In this document: piece by piece, positions 43,829 to 53,059 of the stretch
How the letters are laid out: the number at the start of each line of letters is the position of its first letter
How positions within the stretch are numbered: position 1 is the first letter of the stretch
DNA from: Schlesneria paludicola DSM 18645
GTDB lineage: Bacteria; Planctomycetota; Planctomycetia; Planctomycetales; Planctomycetaceae
DNA: 53,059 bases
Assembly: GCA_945876035.1 (NCBI GenBank)
Contig: CAMCMU010000033.1
Coordinates: forward strand, 1 to 53,059
Reading direction: 5' to 3'
Program-made: the position numbers and the translations under genes
The notes under the pieces: model-generated
What the model was told of the DNA's origin: nothing
Databases searched by the model: none
What the model saw: the letters and a program-made list of their open reading frames with translations, nothing else

Positions 43829-44905
43829 GTGCCATCGCAGATTGTCTTGCTTCCTGGAGATGGGATTGGTCCTGAGGTCGTGGCGCAGGGGGAGCGTGTG
43901 CTCGTGGCCATCGCCAAGCGTTTCGGACATTCCTTTCAGTTTCGAACGTTTCCCATTGGGGGATGTGCCATTGACCAGTGCGGCGATCCATTGCCCGCAG
44001 AGACGCTCGCGGCATGCAAATCGTCTGATGCCGTGTTGCTCGGGGCTGTCGGGGGTCCGAAATGGGACAACCCGAACGCAAAAACCCGTCCCGAATCTGG
44101 ACTTCTCAAAATTCGAAAAGAGTTGGGATTGTTCGCCAATCTCAGGCCGATTTCTGTTTCCAAGCACCTAGTTCATGCGTCGCCTCTCAAACAGGAAATC
44201 ATCCAAGGAACCGACATTCTTTTTTTTCGGGAACTGACTGGCGGGATCTACTTTGGACCGTCCGGCAAGGAGGGAGCTCCCGAGGCGGAAACGGCCTTCA
44301 ACACGATGATCTACAGTACCCACGAGATCGAACGGATCGTGCGGCTTGCCGGCCATGCCGCTCGCAAACGCAGGAACAAGGTCACCTCGGTGGATAAGGC
44401 GAACGTTCTGGAAGTCTCACGACTTTGGCGAAAGACGTTCGAACGTGTGATGCAGGTCGAGTTTCCCGATGTCCAACACGAAAACGTTCTCGTCGATGCG
44501 ATGGCGATGCATTTGATTTCCAAGCCACGAAGTTTTGATGTCGTTGTGACAGAGAACCTCTTCGGTGACATCTTGACCGATGAAGGTTCGATGCTTCCGG
44601 GTTCCATGGGAATGCTTCCGTCGGCATCCATTGGATCGTCGGGACCAGGACTGTATGAACCCATTCATGGGTCGGCCCCGGACATTGTTGGTCAGGGGAT
44701 CGCCAACCCTTTGGCGACGATTTTGGCCTGTTCCATGCTGTTGCGATATTCGCTCGGCTTAGATCAAGAAGCCACCGCGATTGAGCACGCTGTGGACGCC
44801 GTCTTGGAAAAAGGTTATCGAACGGCCGACCTGGCCAATGGCGGGGCTTGCCTCAGCACGGCGGAAATGGGTTCTCGTGTATGCAGCGAGTTGGAGTTGA
44901 AATGA
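43829..44905 (+). CDS. leuB: 3-isopropylmalate dehydrogenase
   Basis: The protein is 358 residues from GTG at 43829, with AAGGTG about ten bases upstream. It oxidises and decarboxylates 3-isopropylmalate with NAD in leucine synthesis. Motifs: [12 protein letters not shown] near the N-terminus, the substrate loop [24 protein letters not shown], the [17 protein letters not shown] segment with the active Lys, DAMAMHLI with the metal-binding Asp, and [40 protein letters not shown] binds NAD. The TGA stop overlaps the nadB ATG by four bases, an unusual pairing of leucine and NAD biosynthesis. Confidence 0.96.
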   Translation: MPSQIVLLPGDGIGPEVVAQGERVLVAIAKRFGHSFQFRTFPIGGCAIDQCGDPLPAETLAACKSSDAVLLGAVGGPKWDNPNAKTRPESGLLKIRKELGLFANLRPISVSKHLVHASPLKQEIIQGTDILFFRELTGGIYFGPSGKEGAPEAETAFNTMIYSTHEIERIVRLAGHAARKRRNKVTSVDKANVLEVSRLWRKTFERVMQVEFPDVQHENVLVDAMAMHLISKPRSFDVVVTENLFGDILTDEGSMLPGSMGMLPSASIGSSGPGLYEPIHGSAPDIVGQGIANPLATILACSMLLRYSLGLDQEATAIEHAVDAVLEKGYRTADLANGGACLSTAEMGSRVCSELELK

Positions 44906-46563
44906 CAGGCTCCTCGATCTCCATGTTCCAGGTCATCCCGAAACGGCGATATCTCGTTTCGTTCAACCCGAAACGAGTCCCGCATTTGTTTACGGATGTT
45001 CTGATTATTGGGGCGGGTATCACCGGAATACGAGCGGCTCTGGCGGTCGATCCCCGACTGCAGGTCGTGTTGGCGACCAAGGATGTGATCAGTCAATCCA
45101 ACAGCGCCTACGCTCAAGGTGGAATCGCAGGAGTTTTTGACCCCTTCGACAACTTTGCAAATCATGTTGCTGACACAATTTCGGCGGGTAAGGGGCTGTG
45201 CCATCAACAGATTGTCGAAACCGTGGTGCGGGAAGCTCCCACTCGGATTCGAGAGCTGATCACAATCGGGACCGTATTCGATCAAGCCGACGGTGAGATC
45301 GCGTTGACACAAGAAGGAGGACACAGCCACCGCCGTGTGGTCCATGCGTTGGGCGATGCAACCGGGAAAGAGGTTATGCGTGCGATGATCGAACGCGTGC
45401 GTCGCGAGCCACACCTCGGCGTCTGGGAAAAGACGTTTACTCTTGATCTGCTGACACATGAGCAACAATGCCGAGGCGCACTCGTTTGGAATCTCGAACA
45501 CGGCAAGACCTTCATTTGGGCCAAGCAGACGATTCTCGCTACCGGTGGGGCGGGCCGTATGTTCCGCGAAACGACAAATCCGGACATCGCGACCGCCGAC
45601 GGGCAAGCGATGGCCTTTCGCGCAGGCTGTGAACTGCGCGATATGGAGTTTATGCAGTTTCATCCAACCGTTCTTTACATCGCAGGTTCCTCCAGACATT
45701 TAATTTCCGAAGCCGTTCGGGGTGAGGGAGGGCTCTTAAAAGACTGTCAAGGTCATCGATTCATGCCGGATTACGATCCTGCCGCCGAACTGGCCCCACG
45801 CGATATCGTCAGTCGTGCCATCACGCGACAAATGGAGAAGACTCGTCATCACTGTGTCTACTTGGACGTGACTCACCTCGATAAGACGCTGATCCAAGAA
45901 CGATTTCCGCACATCGGCCAAGTCTGTGCCGGATTTGGACTCGATTTGACACGCGACCTGATTCCCGTGCGACCGGGGGCGCACTACATGATCGGGGGAG
46001 TCACGGTCGATGAGGAAGCTCGATCCACTCTACCGCGACTCTGGGCGGCGGGAGAAGTCGCCTCCAGCGGTTTGCACGGTGCCAATCGCCTGGCCAGTAA
46101 CAGTCTTCTCGAAGGGCTTGTGTTTGGTCTGCGAGCGGGTCGCAATGCCTCTGCAGCCGCCTTGGAAGAAGGGGATCGATTTACCGCGCTCCCGTTGGAG
46201 TCCGAACGGCATGCTTCACCCTCTGCCGATGCCAACCTGAACCTTGATGATTTGCTCAATTCTCTCAACAGTGAAATGTGGCGCAGTGTTGGCATTGAAA
46301 GAGACGCGGCCGGATTGGAATCCGCCTTGCACCGCATTGAATTCTGGGACCGGTACGTCGGCACTCGTGAATTCAACACGACTCAAGGATGGGAGTTGCA
46401 GAACATGCTGCTTGTTGCAAGACTCATGATACTTGCTGCGTCTGCTCGAAAGGAAAGTCGGGGAACACATTCCAGAATCGACTTCCCCAACACCGATCCC
46501 GGACAAGCCGCCCATCTCTCGCTGATCGCGGGTGAGATCGCAAGACCCACCGAAACCGACTGA
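44902..46563 (+). CDS. nadB: L-aspartate oxidase
   Basis: The protein is 553 residues from ATG at 44902, which overlaps leuB by four bases (ATGA). It oxidises L-aspartate to iminoaspartate with FAD, the first step of de novo NAD synthesis. The FAD motif is [18 protein letters not shown] at ~32-49. [58 protein letters not shown] and [11 protein letters not shown] follow in family order, and the conserved [20 protein letters not shown] and [20 protein letters not shown] lie near ~370-420. The C-terminal helical domain is complete. nadA and nadC are not adjacent. Confidence 0.96.
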   Translation: MTGSSISMFQVIPKRRYLVSFNPKRVPHLFTDVLIIGAGITGIRAALAVDPRLQVVLATKDVISQSNSAYAQGGIAGVFDPFDNFANHVADTISAGKGLCHQQIVETVVREAPTRIRELITIGTVFDQADGEIALTQEGGHSHRRVVHALGDATGKEVMRAMIERVRREPHLGVWEKTFTLDLLTHEQQCRGALVWNLEHGKTFIWAKQTILATGGAGRMFRETTNPDIATADGQAMAFRAGCELRDMEFMQFHPTVLYIAGSSRHLISEAVRGEGGLLKDCQGHRFMPDYDPAAELAPRDIVSRAITRQMEKTRHHCVYLDVTHLDKTLIQERFPHIGQVCAGFGLDLTRDLIPVRPGAHYMIGGVTVDEEARSTLPRLWAAGEVASSGLHGANRLASNSLLEGLVFGLRAGRNASAAALEEGDRFTALPLESERHASPSADANLNLDDLLNSLNSEMWRSVGIERDAAGLESALHRIEFWDRYVGTREFNTTQGWELQNMLLVARLMILAASARKESRGTHSRIDFPNTDPGQAAHLSLIAGEIARPTETD

Positions 46564-46978
46564 TGCACCCCACTGAACGGTCAGAGGATCTTCCAGAAAT
46601 GCCGGTTTCAGAGGCTCGAGGGATCCGACCTCGCAACAACTTCGTTTTTTGAAATTCGCCCTACCGTCCCAATGACAGCGGCGGCAAGAGACCTCGGACG
46701 ACAGGTATTCCCGCTGTATTTCGGCGACACGTACGGTCACGGCAATCGCCTGCCAATCACCGTGAGACGCTTTATTTTCCGTGCCTATCTCTCGGATCAA
46801 GAGCTTTTTGGCATGACACCGATCCGGCACTCGCTTGGAAATGTCCGCCCGAGAGGACTACCATGTCACACATCGCCAAGAAGCCATCTCGAATGTGTGA
46901 ATGACTTTGATTTGTCGAACAAGAAAAAGCCTTTAGACTGAAATACAGGCCCTCCGCCGTATGAAGGATTTGCTGGAT
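46564..46978. other. 415-bp spacer between nadB and thiC
   Basis: No gene is recognised. I looked for a TPP riboswitch (CTGAGA and the ACCTGATCTGG-type element) because thiC follows; neither conserved piece is present. A weak hairpin (CGAGG/CCTCG, 46617-46633) with a six-T run at 46645-46650 follows nadB and might end its transcript. Confidence 0.45.
46617..46650 (+). terminator. Weak terminator-like hairpin after nadB
   Basis: A 5-bp stem CGAGG/CCTCG with a 7-base loop (46617-46633) is followed 11 bases later by TTTTTT. The gap between stem and T-run is longer than in standard terminators. Confidence 0.3.
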
Positions 46979-48853
<1,875 letters not shown>

Positions 48854-49229
48854 TGAACACGGCTCAAAACTATTTTTGGATCCGCCCGAGGCGGGGCACG
48901 AACGATAAGCTCTTTCGGATCCTGGACACCCTGAATGGCCCCCCGGGACACAACCGCATTTTTCGAGTCTATCGTCGGGCCGTCACGTCGACCGTTCGTC
49001 ACGGATTAAAATGGAGACGAGAACGCCGACGACCAGCAGATTCTGTTGGCGGGCGCCGAATTTTTAAAAGTCCTCGAAGCAGCGATCCGGGTGCCAACTT
49101 GGATCGCACAACAGTCTCTCTAACTATCCTGCGGGGTTGTGTTGACGTTGAGACTTCACCACCTTAACACTATCCCTGTGACGTGTTGCTAAGTCCGGCG
49201 ACCGCACAGCACTCTTCCGAGGAAGCATC
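48854..49229. other. 376-bp spacer between thiC and the esterase gene
   Basis: No gene or RNA is recognised. The composition is ordinary. Confidence 0.35.
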
Positions 49230-50669
49230 ATGCGACGTGTCGGATCTTGGTCGAAGTTAGTCGTGGCTGTCGTCGGCCTGCTCGGCGTGTGCAGTCTCTC
49301 GCACGCCGACGTTGCGTTGCCGAAGATCATTGCAAGCCACATGGTCTTGCAACAAAAAATACCGCTGCCGATCTGGGGCACGGCCGACGCAGGTGAGGAC
49401 GTAACGGTCTCTCTCGGCGACAATAAGGCCTCGACGAAAGCCGGTGTGGATGGCAAGTGGTCCGTCAAACTCAAGGAGATGACGGCGGGTGGGCCTCACG
49501 AACTGCTGATCAGGGGCAAGAACGAGATTACGCTGAAAGATATCCTCATTGGCGAAGTCTGGGTGGCGTCGGGTCAATCGAATATGGAATGGCCGGTGGC
49601 GAAGTCCGCCAATCCGGAAGACGAGATTGCCGCGGCGAAATATCCAAACATCCGCCTGTTCCATGTCAAGAAAGTTGCCTCGGTCATGACGCAGGACAAC
49701 GTCGTTCTCGATCGCAATTGGTCGGAGTGCTCGCCGGCGACAATCGGCAACTTCTCCGCCGTGGCGTACTTTTTCGGACGGCAGATTCACACCGAGTTGA
49801 ACGTGCCTGTCGGACTGATCAACACCTCATGGGGCGGGACGCCCATCGAACCATGGACGCCAATCGTCGGTTTCCAGTCGGTCGAATCGCTCAAGCCAAT
49901 TGCCGAGCAGGTGACGACCGAGCAGGCCAAGCCGGAAGGAGTCAAACCCGGCCCCGGTTCTCCGATGCATCTGTACAACGGCATGATCCATGGCCTTGTC
50001 CCGTTCGGAATTCGTGGCGCCTTGTGGTATCAAGGTGAATCGAACCGAGGTCAGGGAGTGGCTTATGAATCCCGCATGCAGGCGTTGATCAACGGCTGGC
50101 GAACAGTCTGGGGACAAGGTGATTTTCCATTCCTGTTCGTGCAGATCGCTCCGTGGAAGTATGTCAAGCCACCGGCGACCGATCCGCAACACCTTTTACC
50201 GCAGATTTGGGAGGCTCAGACAAAAATACTCGCCATGAAAAACACCGGTATGGCCATCACGACCGACATCACTGACCTCGACGACATCCACCCGAAAAAT
50301 AAGCAGGATGTCGGTAAACGTCTCGCGTTGTGGGCCCTCGCGAAGACCTACGGCCAACAAGGACGGGTCTATTCAGGGCCGCTCTACAAATCGATGACGG
50401 TCGAGGGTCATAAGATCCGCATCGAGTTCGATCATGTCGGGGGCGGATTGAAATCTCGCGACGACAAACCGCTATCGTGGTTCACAATTGCCGGCAAGGA
50501 CGGTGACTTCGTCGAGGCGACCGCCGTCATTCAGGGCAACTCGGTCGTGGTGTCGAACGAGACGATCGCCGAGCCGTCCGCCGCCCGATTCGCTTGGGAT
50601 CAACTCGCCGAACCCAACCTGATGAATGCCGAAAATCTACCCGCCGGACCGTTCCGTACGTCTCGCTGA
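49230..50669 (+). CDS. Secreted sialate O-acetylesterase (SASA family)
   Basis: The protein is 479 residues with a signal peptide (MRRVGSWSKLVVAVVGLLGV, cut near SHA-DV). Residues ~30-105 form an Ig-like/jelly-roll N-domain (MVLQQKIPLPIWGTADAGED). The SGNH-type catalytic part starts at WVASGQSNMEWPV with Ser117; ALWYQGESN gives the block with the conserved Glu, and the Asp/His pair is in DLDDIHPKNKQDVG. The family removes O-acetyl groups from sialic acid or plant and algal sugars; in planctomycetes these enzymes usually act in the periplasm on complex glycans. It is a single-gene unit, about 40 kb from the sialidase-like gene of this window. Confidence 0.92.
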   Translation: MRRVGSWSKLVVAVVGLLGVCSLSHADVALPKIIASHMVLQQKIPLPIWGTADAGEDVTVSLGDNKASTKAGVDGKWSVKLKEMTAGGPHELLIRGKNEITLKDILIGEVWVASGQSNMEWPVAKSANPEDEIAAAKYPNIRLFHVKKVASVMTQDNVVLDRNWSECSPATIGNFSAVAYFFGRQIHTELNVPVGLINTSWGGTPIEPWTPIVGFQSVESLKPIAEQVTTEQAKPEGVKPGPGSPMHLYNGMIHGLVPFGIRGALWYQGESNRGQGVAYESRMQALINGWRTVWGQGDFPFLFVQIAPWKYVKPPATDPQHLLPQIWEAQTKILAMKNTGMAITTDITDLDDIHPKNKQDVGKRLALWALAKTYGQQGRVYSGPLYKSMTVEGHKIRIEFDHVGGGLKSRDDKPLSWFTIAGKDGDFVEATAVIQGNSVVVSNETIAEPSAARFAWDQLAEPNLMNAENLPAGPFRTSR

Positions 50670-51374
50670 CTGAGTCTGTGAATCAGCGGACTTCGTAACG
50701 AACACCAACGCGTACAGATTTCTTGATCGTGGTCTTTGTCCGCATTGGTGTTCGTGGCCCGCAGTCGATGGCGCCTTTGCAACGCGTCCGAGAAAATGGC
50801 GGCGGTTCTGTTCGTGATCGTCGGAAGAGACCTCGATGCCCGATCGGGAAGAGAAGATTCCGCGGCTTTCCGTCTTGTCAGTCCCCACTCCAATCCCGAC
50901 GGAGAACCCCGCGAAGGCCGCCCTTCAATCACAATTCGAAGAGCATCGCCTGTCCGAAAACGCTCAGATCACGCAAGACAAGCTCCGCTTTCCACAACGG
51001 GCTTGGCCCCAACGGCTCAGGTGGCAAAACCGCCGGCCGCGGCCGAGGAAACATGCGCGATCGAACGAGTGCAATCCCCTTTTCAACAGGCGGTCCGCTT
51101 CTAGCGGCCTCCGCGAAAATCGCGGGTCTGGCATCACTCAAATTAATAAAGGAATTGACCGCCAACGCTTTCCAGTTCCCTTGCATCGGCAATGCCGTTT
51201 TGTAATGATCCAATTCTGAATGGGCGCGACATGCAATTGCCAGCCTATTGGAATTTTGCAGAGCTTGTTGAAAGTCGGCAGACCAGAAGTGGAAAATTTG
51301 TTTGCTGGATCTGGGAACCCCGTTCATCGATCGACCGAATCCTTTTTGCTGCCAGAGAACACGCGAAAAGATCT
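50670..51374. other. 705-bp spacer between the esterase gene and tRNA-Arg
   Basis: It contains the inverted repeat 50699-50754. The plus-strand frame 50836-51219 has no motif support. The tRNA promoter is expected shortly before 51375. Confidence 0.4.
50699..50754. repeat. 14-bp inverted repeat with 28-base spacer
   Basis: CGAACACCAACGCG at 50699-50712 pairs with CGCATTGGTGTTCG at 50741-50754 with one mismatch. It starts 30 bases after the esterase stop codon. It may be a transcript-end structure or a protein site. Confidence 0.7.
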
Positions 51375-51448
<74 letters not shown>

Positions 51449-51561
51449 CTTAATAAAACCCCTTGTTTTATTGATTATAAATGATGCCGAATGGTTTGTG
51501 ACGTTTTTTGTGTACTCAGCGAATGTATTCACGCGACGCGTTTACTTCGTTTCGGTGCTTG

Positions 51562-52758
51562 TTAACGCATCATGGTTTCCAGCTTATCGACTGCGTCCGT
51601 CTGTGCATTCGCCAGCAGATGCGAATAGGTGTTCGCGGTCGTCGCAAAGTCGCGGTGTCCTAGACGTTTTTGGATCACCTTCAGATCAACGCCAGCAGCC
51701 AACATCAAACTTGCCTGAGTGTGACGGAGATCGTGAAACACCAATGAGGCGGGGATTCCGGCAGCATGACGGATTGGATGCCAAACATTCCTGTCAAGGT
51801 TTAACCCCAGCAGGAACCCACCTCGGATATTGGGGAAGACTGTCTCGACCTGCTGGGTATCGAAGCCCTCGGCCTCGGCTTTCGCCAGACGATTCCTCAA
51901 GGCTTCGACTGCACCCTTGCCCAAGGGTATCACCCGCCTCCCTGCTGCTGTTTTTGGTTCCTTGAGTGTCCGTCCTCGATTCTCCTTGACGGATACTCCG
52001 TGCAGTTCCTGTAGCGTCTTCCGGACAACCAAAACGCATTCATCCAAATTGACCGCATTCCACTGCAAGGCAAACAATTCTCCTTTCCGTAGTCCCGTCA
52101 TTGCCGCCAGAATGACGATGTCACCGATCCGATGCGATTCACTTGCCGCGAACAGATCATGGCATTGATCCGGTTCTAGTGGGGAGACTGTCTTGCGTAC
52201 AACTTTCGGCTTGTCCACTGCTGCCATCGGATTGAATGGAATGATCCGCAGCCTGACTGCCTTGTTCAACGCATTACGGAGGACTCGTATTGATCGAAGT
52301 CGTGTATTTACTGACCTCTTGTCACGTTTTAGTAGTGCCTGCCATTAGCCAAGCTGCTCACCGTTCAGCTTGGCTAATTTGATGTGACCGATCTAGGGGG
52401 CGATGTGCAGCTTCACAGCAGACTCATATTCCACAAGAGTCTTCCCGCTGCTGTTGACCATCACGTCATTTGAGATCCACCGCGATAGGTACGCTGCGAG
52501 TGTGTCGGTCATGGACAGAGATTTGGCGTGAGTCTTCCGCTTCTGCTTCAGATCATCCAGCTTTGCGTTGATGTCAGCCTGCGTGAGTGCGTAGACGGTC
52601 GATTGACGTCGCCGCCCCTGTGCATCGAGTCCCAAGGATATTCTGCCAACCCATCGACCATCACCTCTTTGAAACACTGTGCCTTCACCCGTTCCGCGTC
52701 GAGACATGGTTCGTTGACCTTCACTGACTGGGGTTAGTGGGATGATTTGTCGAAACAT
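51562..52758 (-). pseudogene. Tyrosine recombinase (integrase) with two in-frame stop codons
   Basis: One continuous frame of 399 codons runs from ATG 52758 to 51562, but it is interrupted by TAG at 52395-52393 and TAA at 52347-52345. The N-terminal part has an AP2-like arm-binding segment (GTVFQRGDGRWVGRISLGLD, then AQGRRRQST) and a core-binding helix bundle (TDTLAAYLSRWISNDVMV). The catalytic part is complete: Arg in MTGLRKGELFALQW, HxxR in FHDLRHTQASLML, His in IQKRLGHRDFATT and the nucleophile Tyr in ANTYSHLL. Both stops are one C-to-T change from Gln codons. It reads toward the tRNA-Arg 113 bp away, as in tRNA-integrated elements. It is either inactivated or read through; inactivation is the simpler view. 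Confidence 0.85.
52344..52378. repeat. Hairpin with 13-bp perfect arms inside the integrase gene
   Basis: ATTAGCCAAGCTG at 52344-52356 and CAGCTTGGCTAAT at 52366-52378 are exact reverse complements around CTCACCGTT. The in-frame TAA lies in one arm. Such a strong stem inside a coding frame is unusual. Confidence 0.9.
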
Positions 52759-53059
52759 CGGATGACGGGTTTATTTTCGTCAAGATCGGCGTTGACCGTA
52801 TTGAATAACTGGGACTGCTCGTGGAGGATCGAGCCATCGTTCATCGAATACGACGGAGACGACCCGATTGCTTTCGTCGTCAGCGTCAACATCAAGCGGC
52901 GGCAACTCAGTCCGAGTCAGCTTGCATGCGTTGCTGTTTGGACTCGAACCGATGTTTGCGGTGGAGGCGGCGAAACGGATGCAGCGCAAGCCAGTGGATT
53001 CTGCTAGGGTAAATTCGCCTCAACAGAATCACGGCAGTCGCGATCAGGCAATAAAAAAC
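52759..53059. other. Right-edge sequence of the presumed integrated element
   Basis: Short frames on both strands (for example 52780-52989 minus, 69 codons) could be a small element gene but have no motif. The far attachment site is not inside the window. Confidence 0.35.

Noticed and set aside
46564-46960. TPP riboswitch before thiC
   Set aside because: Conserved core sequences were looked for and not found.
50836-51219. 127-codon plus-strand open frame before the tRNA
   Set aside because: Arg/Pro-rich, no motif, no support for translation.

Overview
The window looks like chromosomal DNA of a member of the Planctomycetota, probably Planctomycetales of the Schlesneria/Planctopirus kind. This genus-level guess rests on gene style, not on a search. 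The pointers are a Tat-type DUF1501 protein, a decayed planctomycete-type Ig-like/PPC protein, an SUMF1-fold giant secreted protein, sialidase- and sialate-esterase-type glycan enzymes, a HEAT/TPR secreted protein, a PP2C phosphatase with a membrane region, sparse Shine-Dalgarno sequences, and genes scattered on both strands in short units with long spacers.

Layout. 1-2763 is an accessory patch: a partial secreted PAS plus SnoaL-like gene, a perfect 54-bp palindrome, and remnants of three different insertion sequence families within 400 bp (ISNCY-like, IS3, IS21). 2764-10536 holds an LCM-type methyltransferase, a large sialidase-like protein, an LptF/LptG-type permease and a DUF1501 protein. 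11418-13444 is a compact run: J-domain chaperone, small membrane protein, rnpA, yidD. 13870-19804 holds S-adenosylmethionine decarboxylase, an unknown protein with a possible degenerate receiver domain, a 954-residue HEAT/TPR protein and an NHL-repeat protein. 19912-23476 carries an ABC-F protein and peptide release factor 3 on the minus strand. 23599-28332 encodes one 1577-residue secreted protein with two tandem copies of an unrecognised glycosidase-like module. 28738-31074 is ftsW-murG, showing peptidoglycan synthesis capacity, followed by purN on the other strand and a PP2C phosphatase. 33462-34680 is decayed DNA with a frame-broken gene remnant. 34753-38893 holds a sulfotransferase, glutaminyl-peptide cyclotransferase and M32 carboxypeptidase. 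39579-43251 holds a Gfo/Idh/MocA oxidoreductase, a STAS protein and a GT39-type glycosyltransferase. 43829-50669 is a biosynthetic stretch: leuB overlapping nadB, then thiC, then a sialate O-acetylesterase. The right end has tRNA-Arg(ACG) and the edge of an integrated element whose integrase carries two in-frame stops.

The most unusual signals are: (a) many spacers hold one pair of adjacent 18-25 bp repeats, always two copies, with a different sequence at each place; (b) the duplicated module in the 1577-residue protein, sitting behind an SUMF1-fold domain that has lost its catalytic cysteines; (c) the integrase with TAG and TAA codons in an otherwise open frame, the TAA lying in a 13-bp-arm hairpin; (d) the perfect 54-bp palindrome next to the IS remnants. 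No CRISPR array, rRNA, prophage structural cluster or complete insertion sequence was seen.
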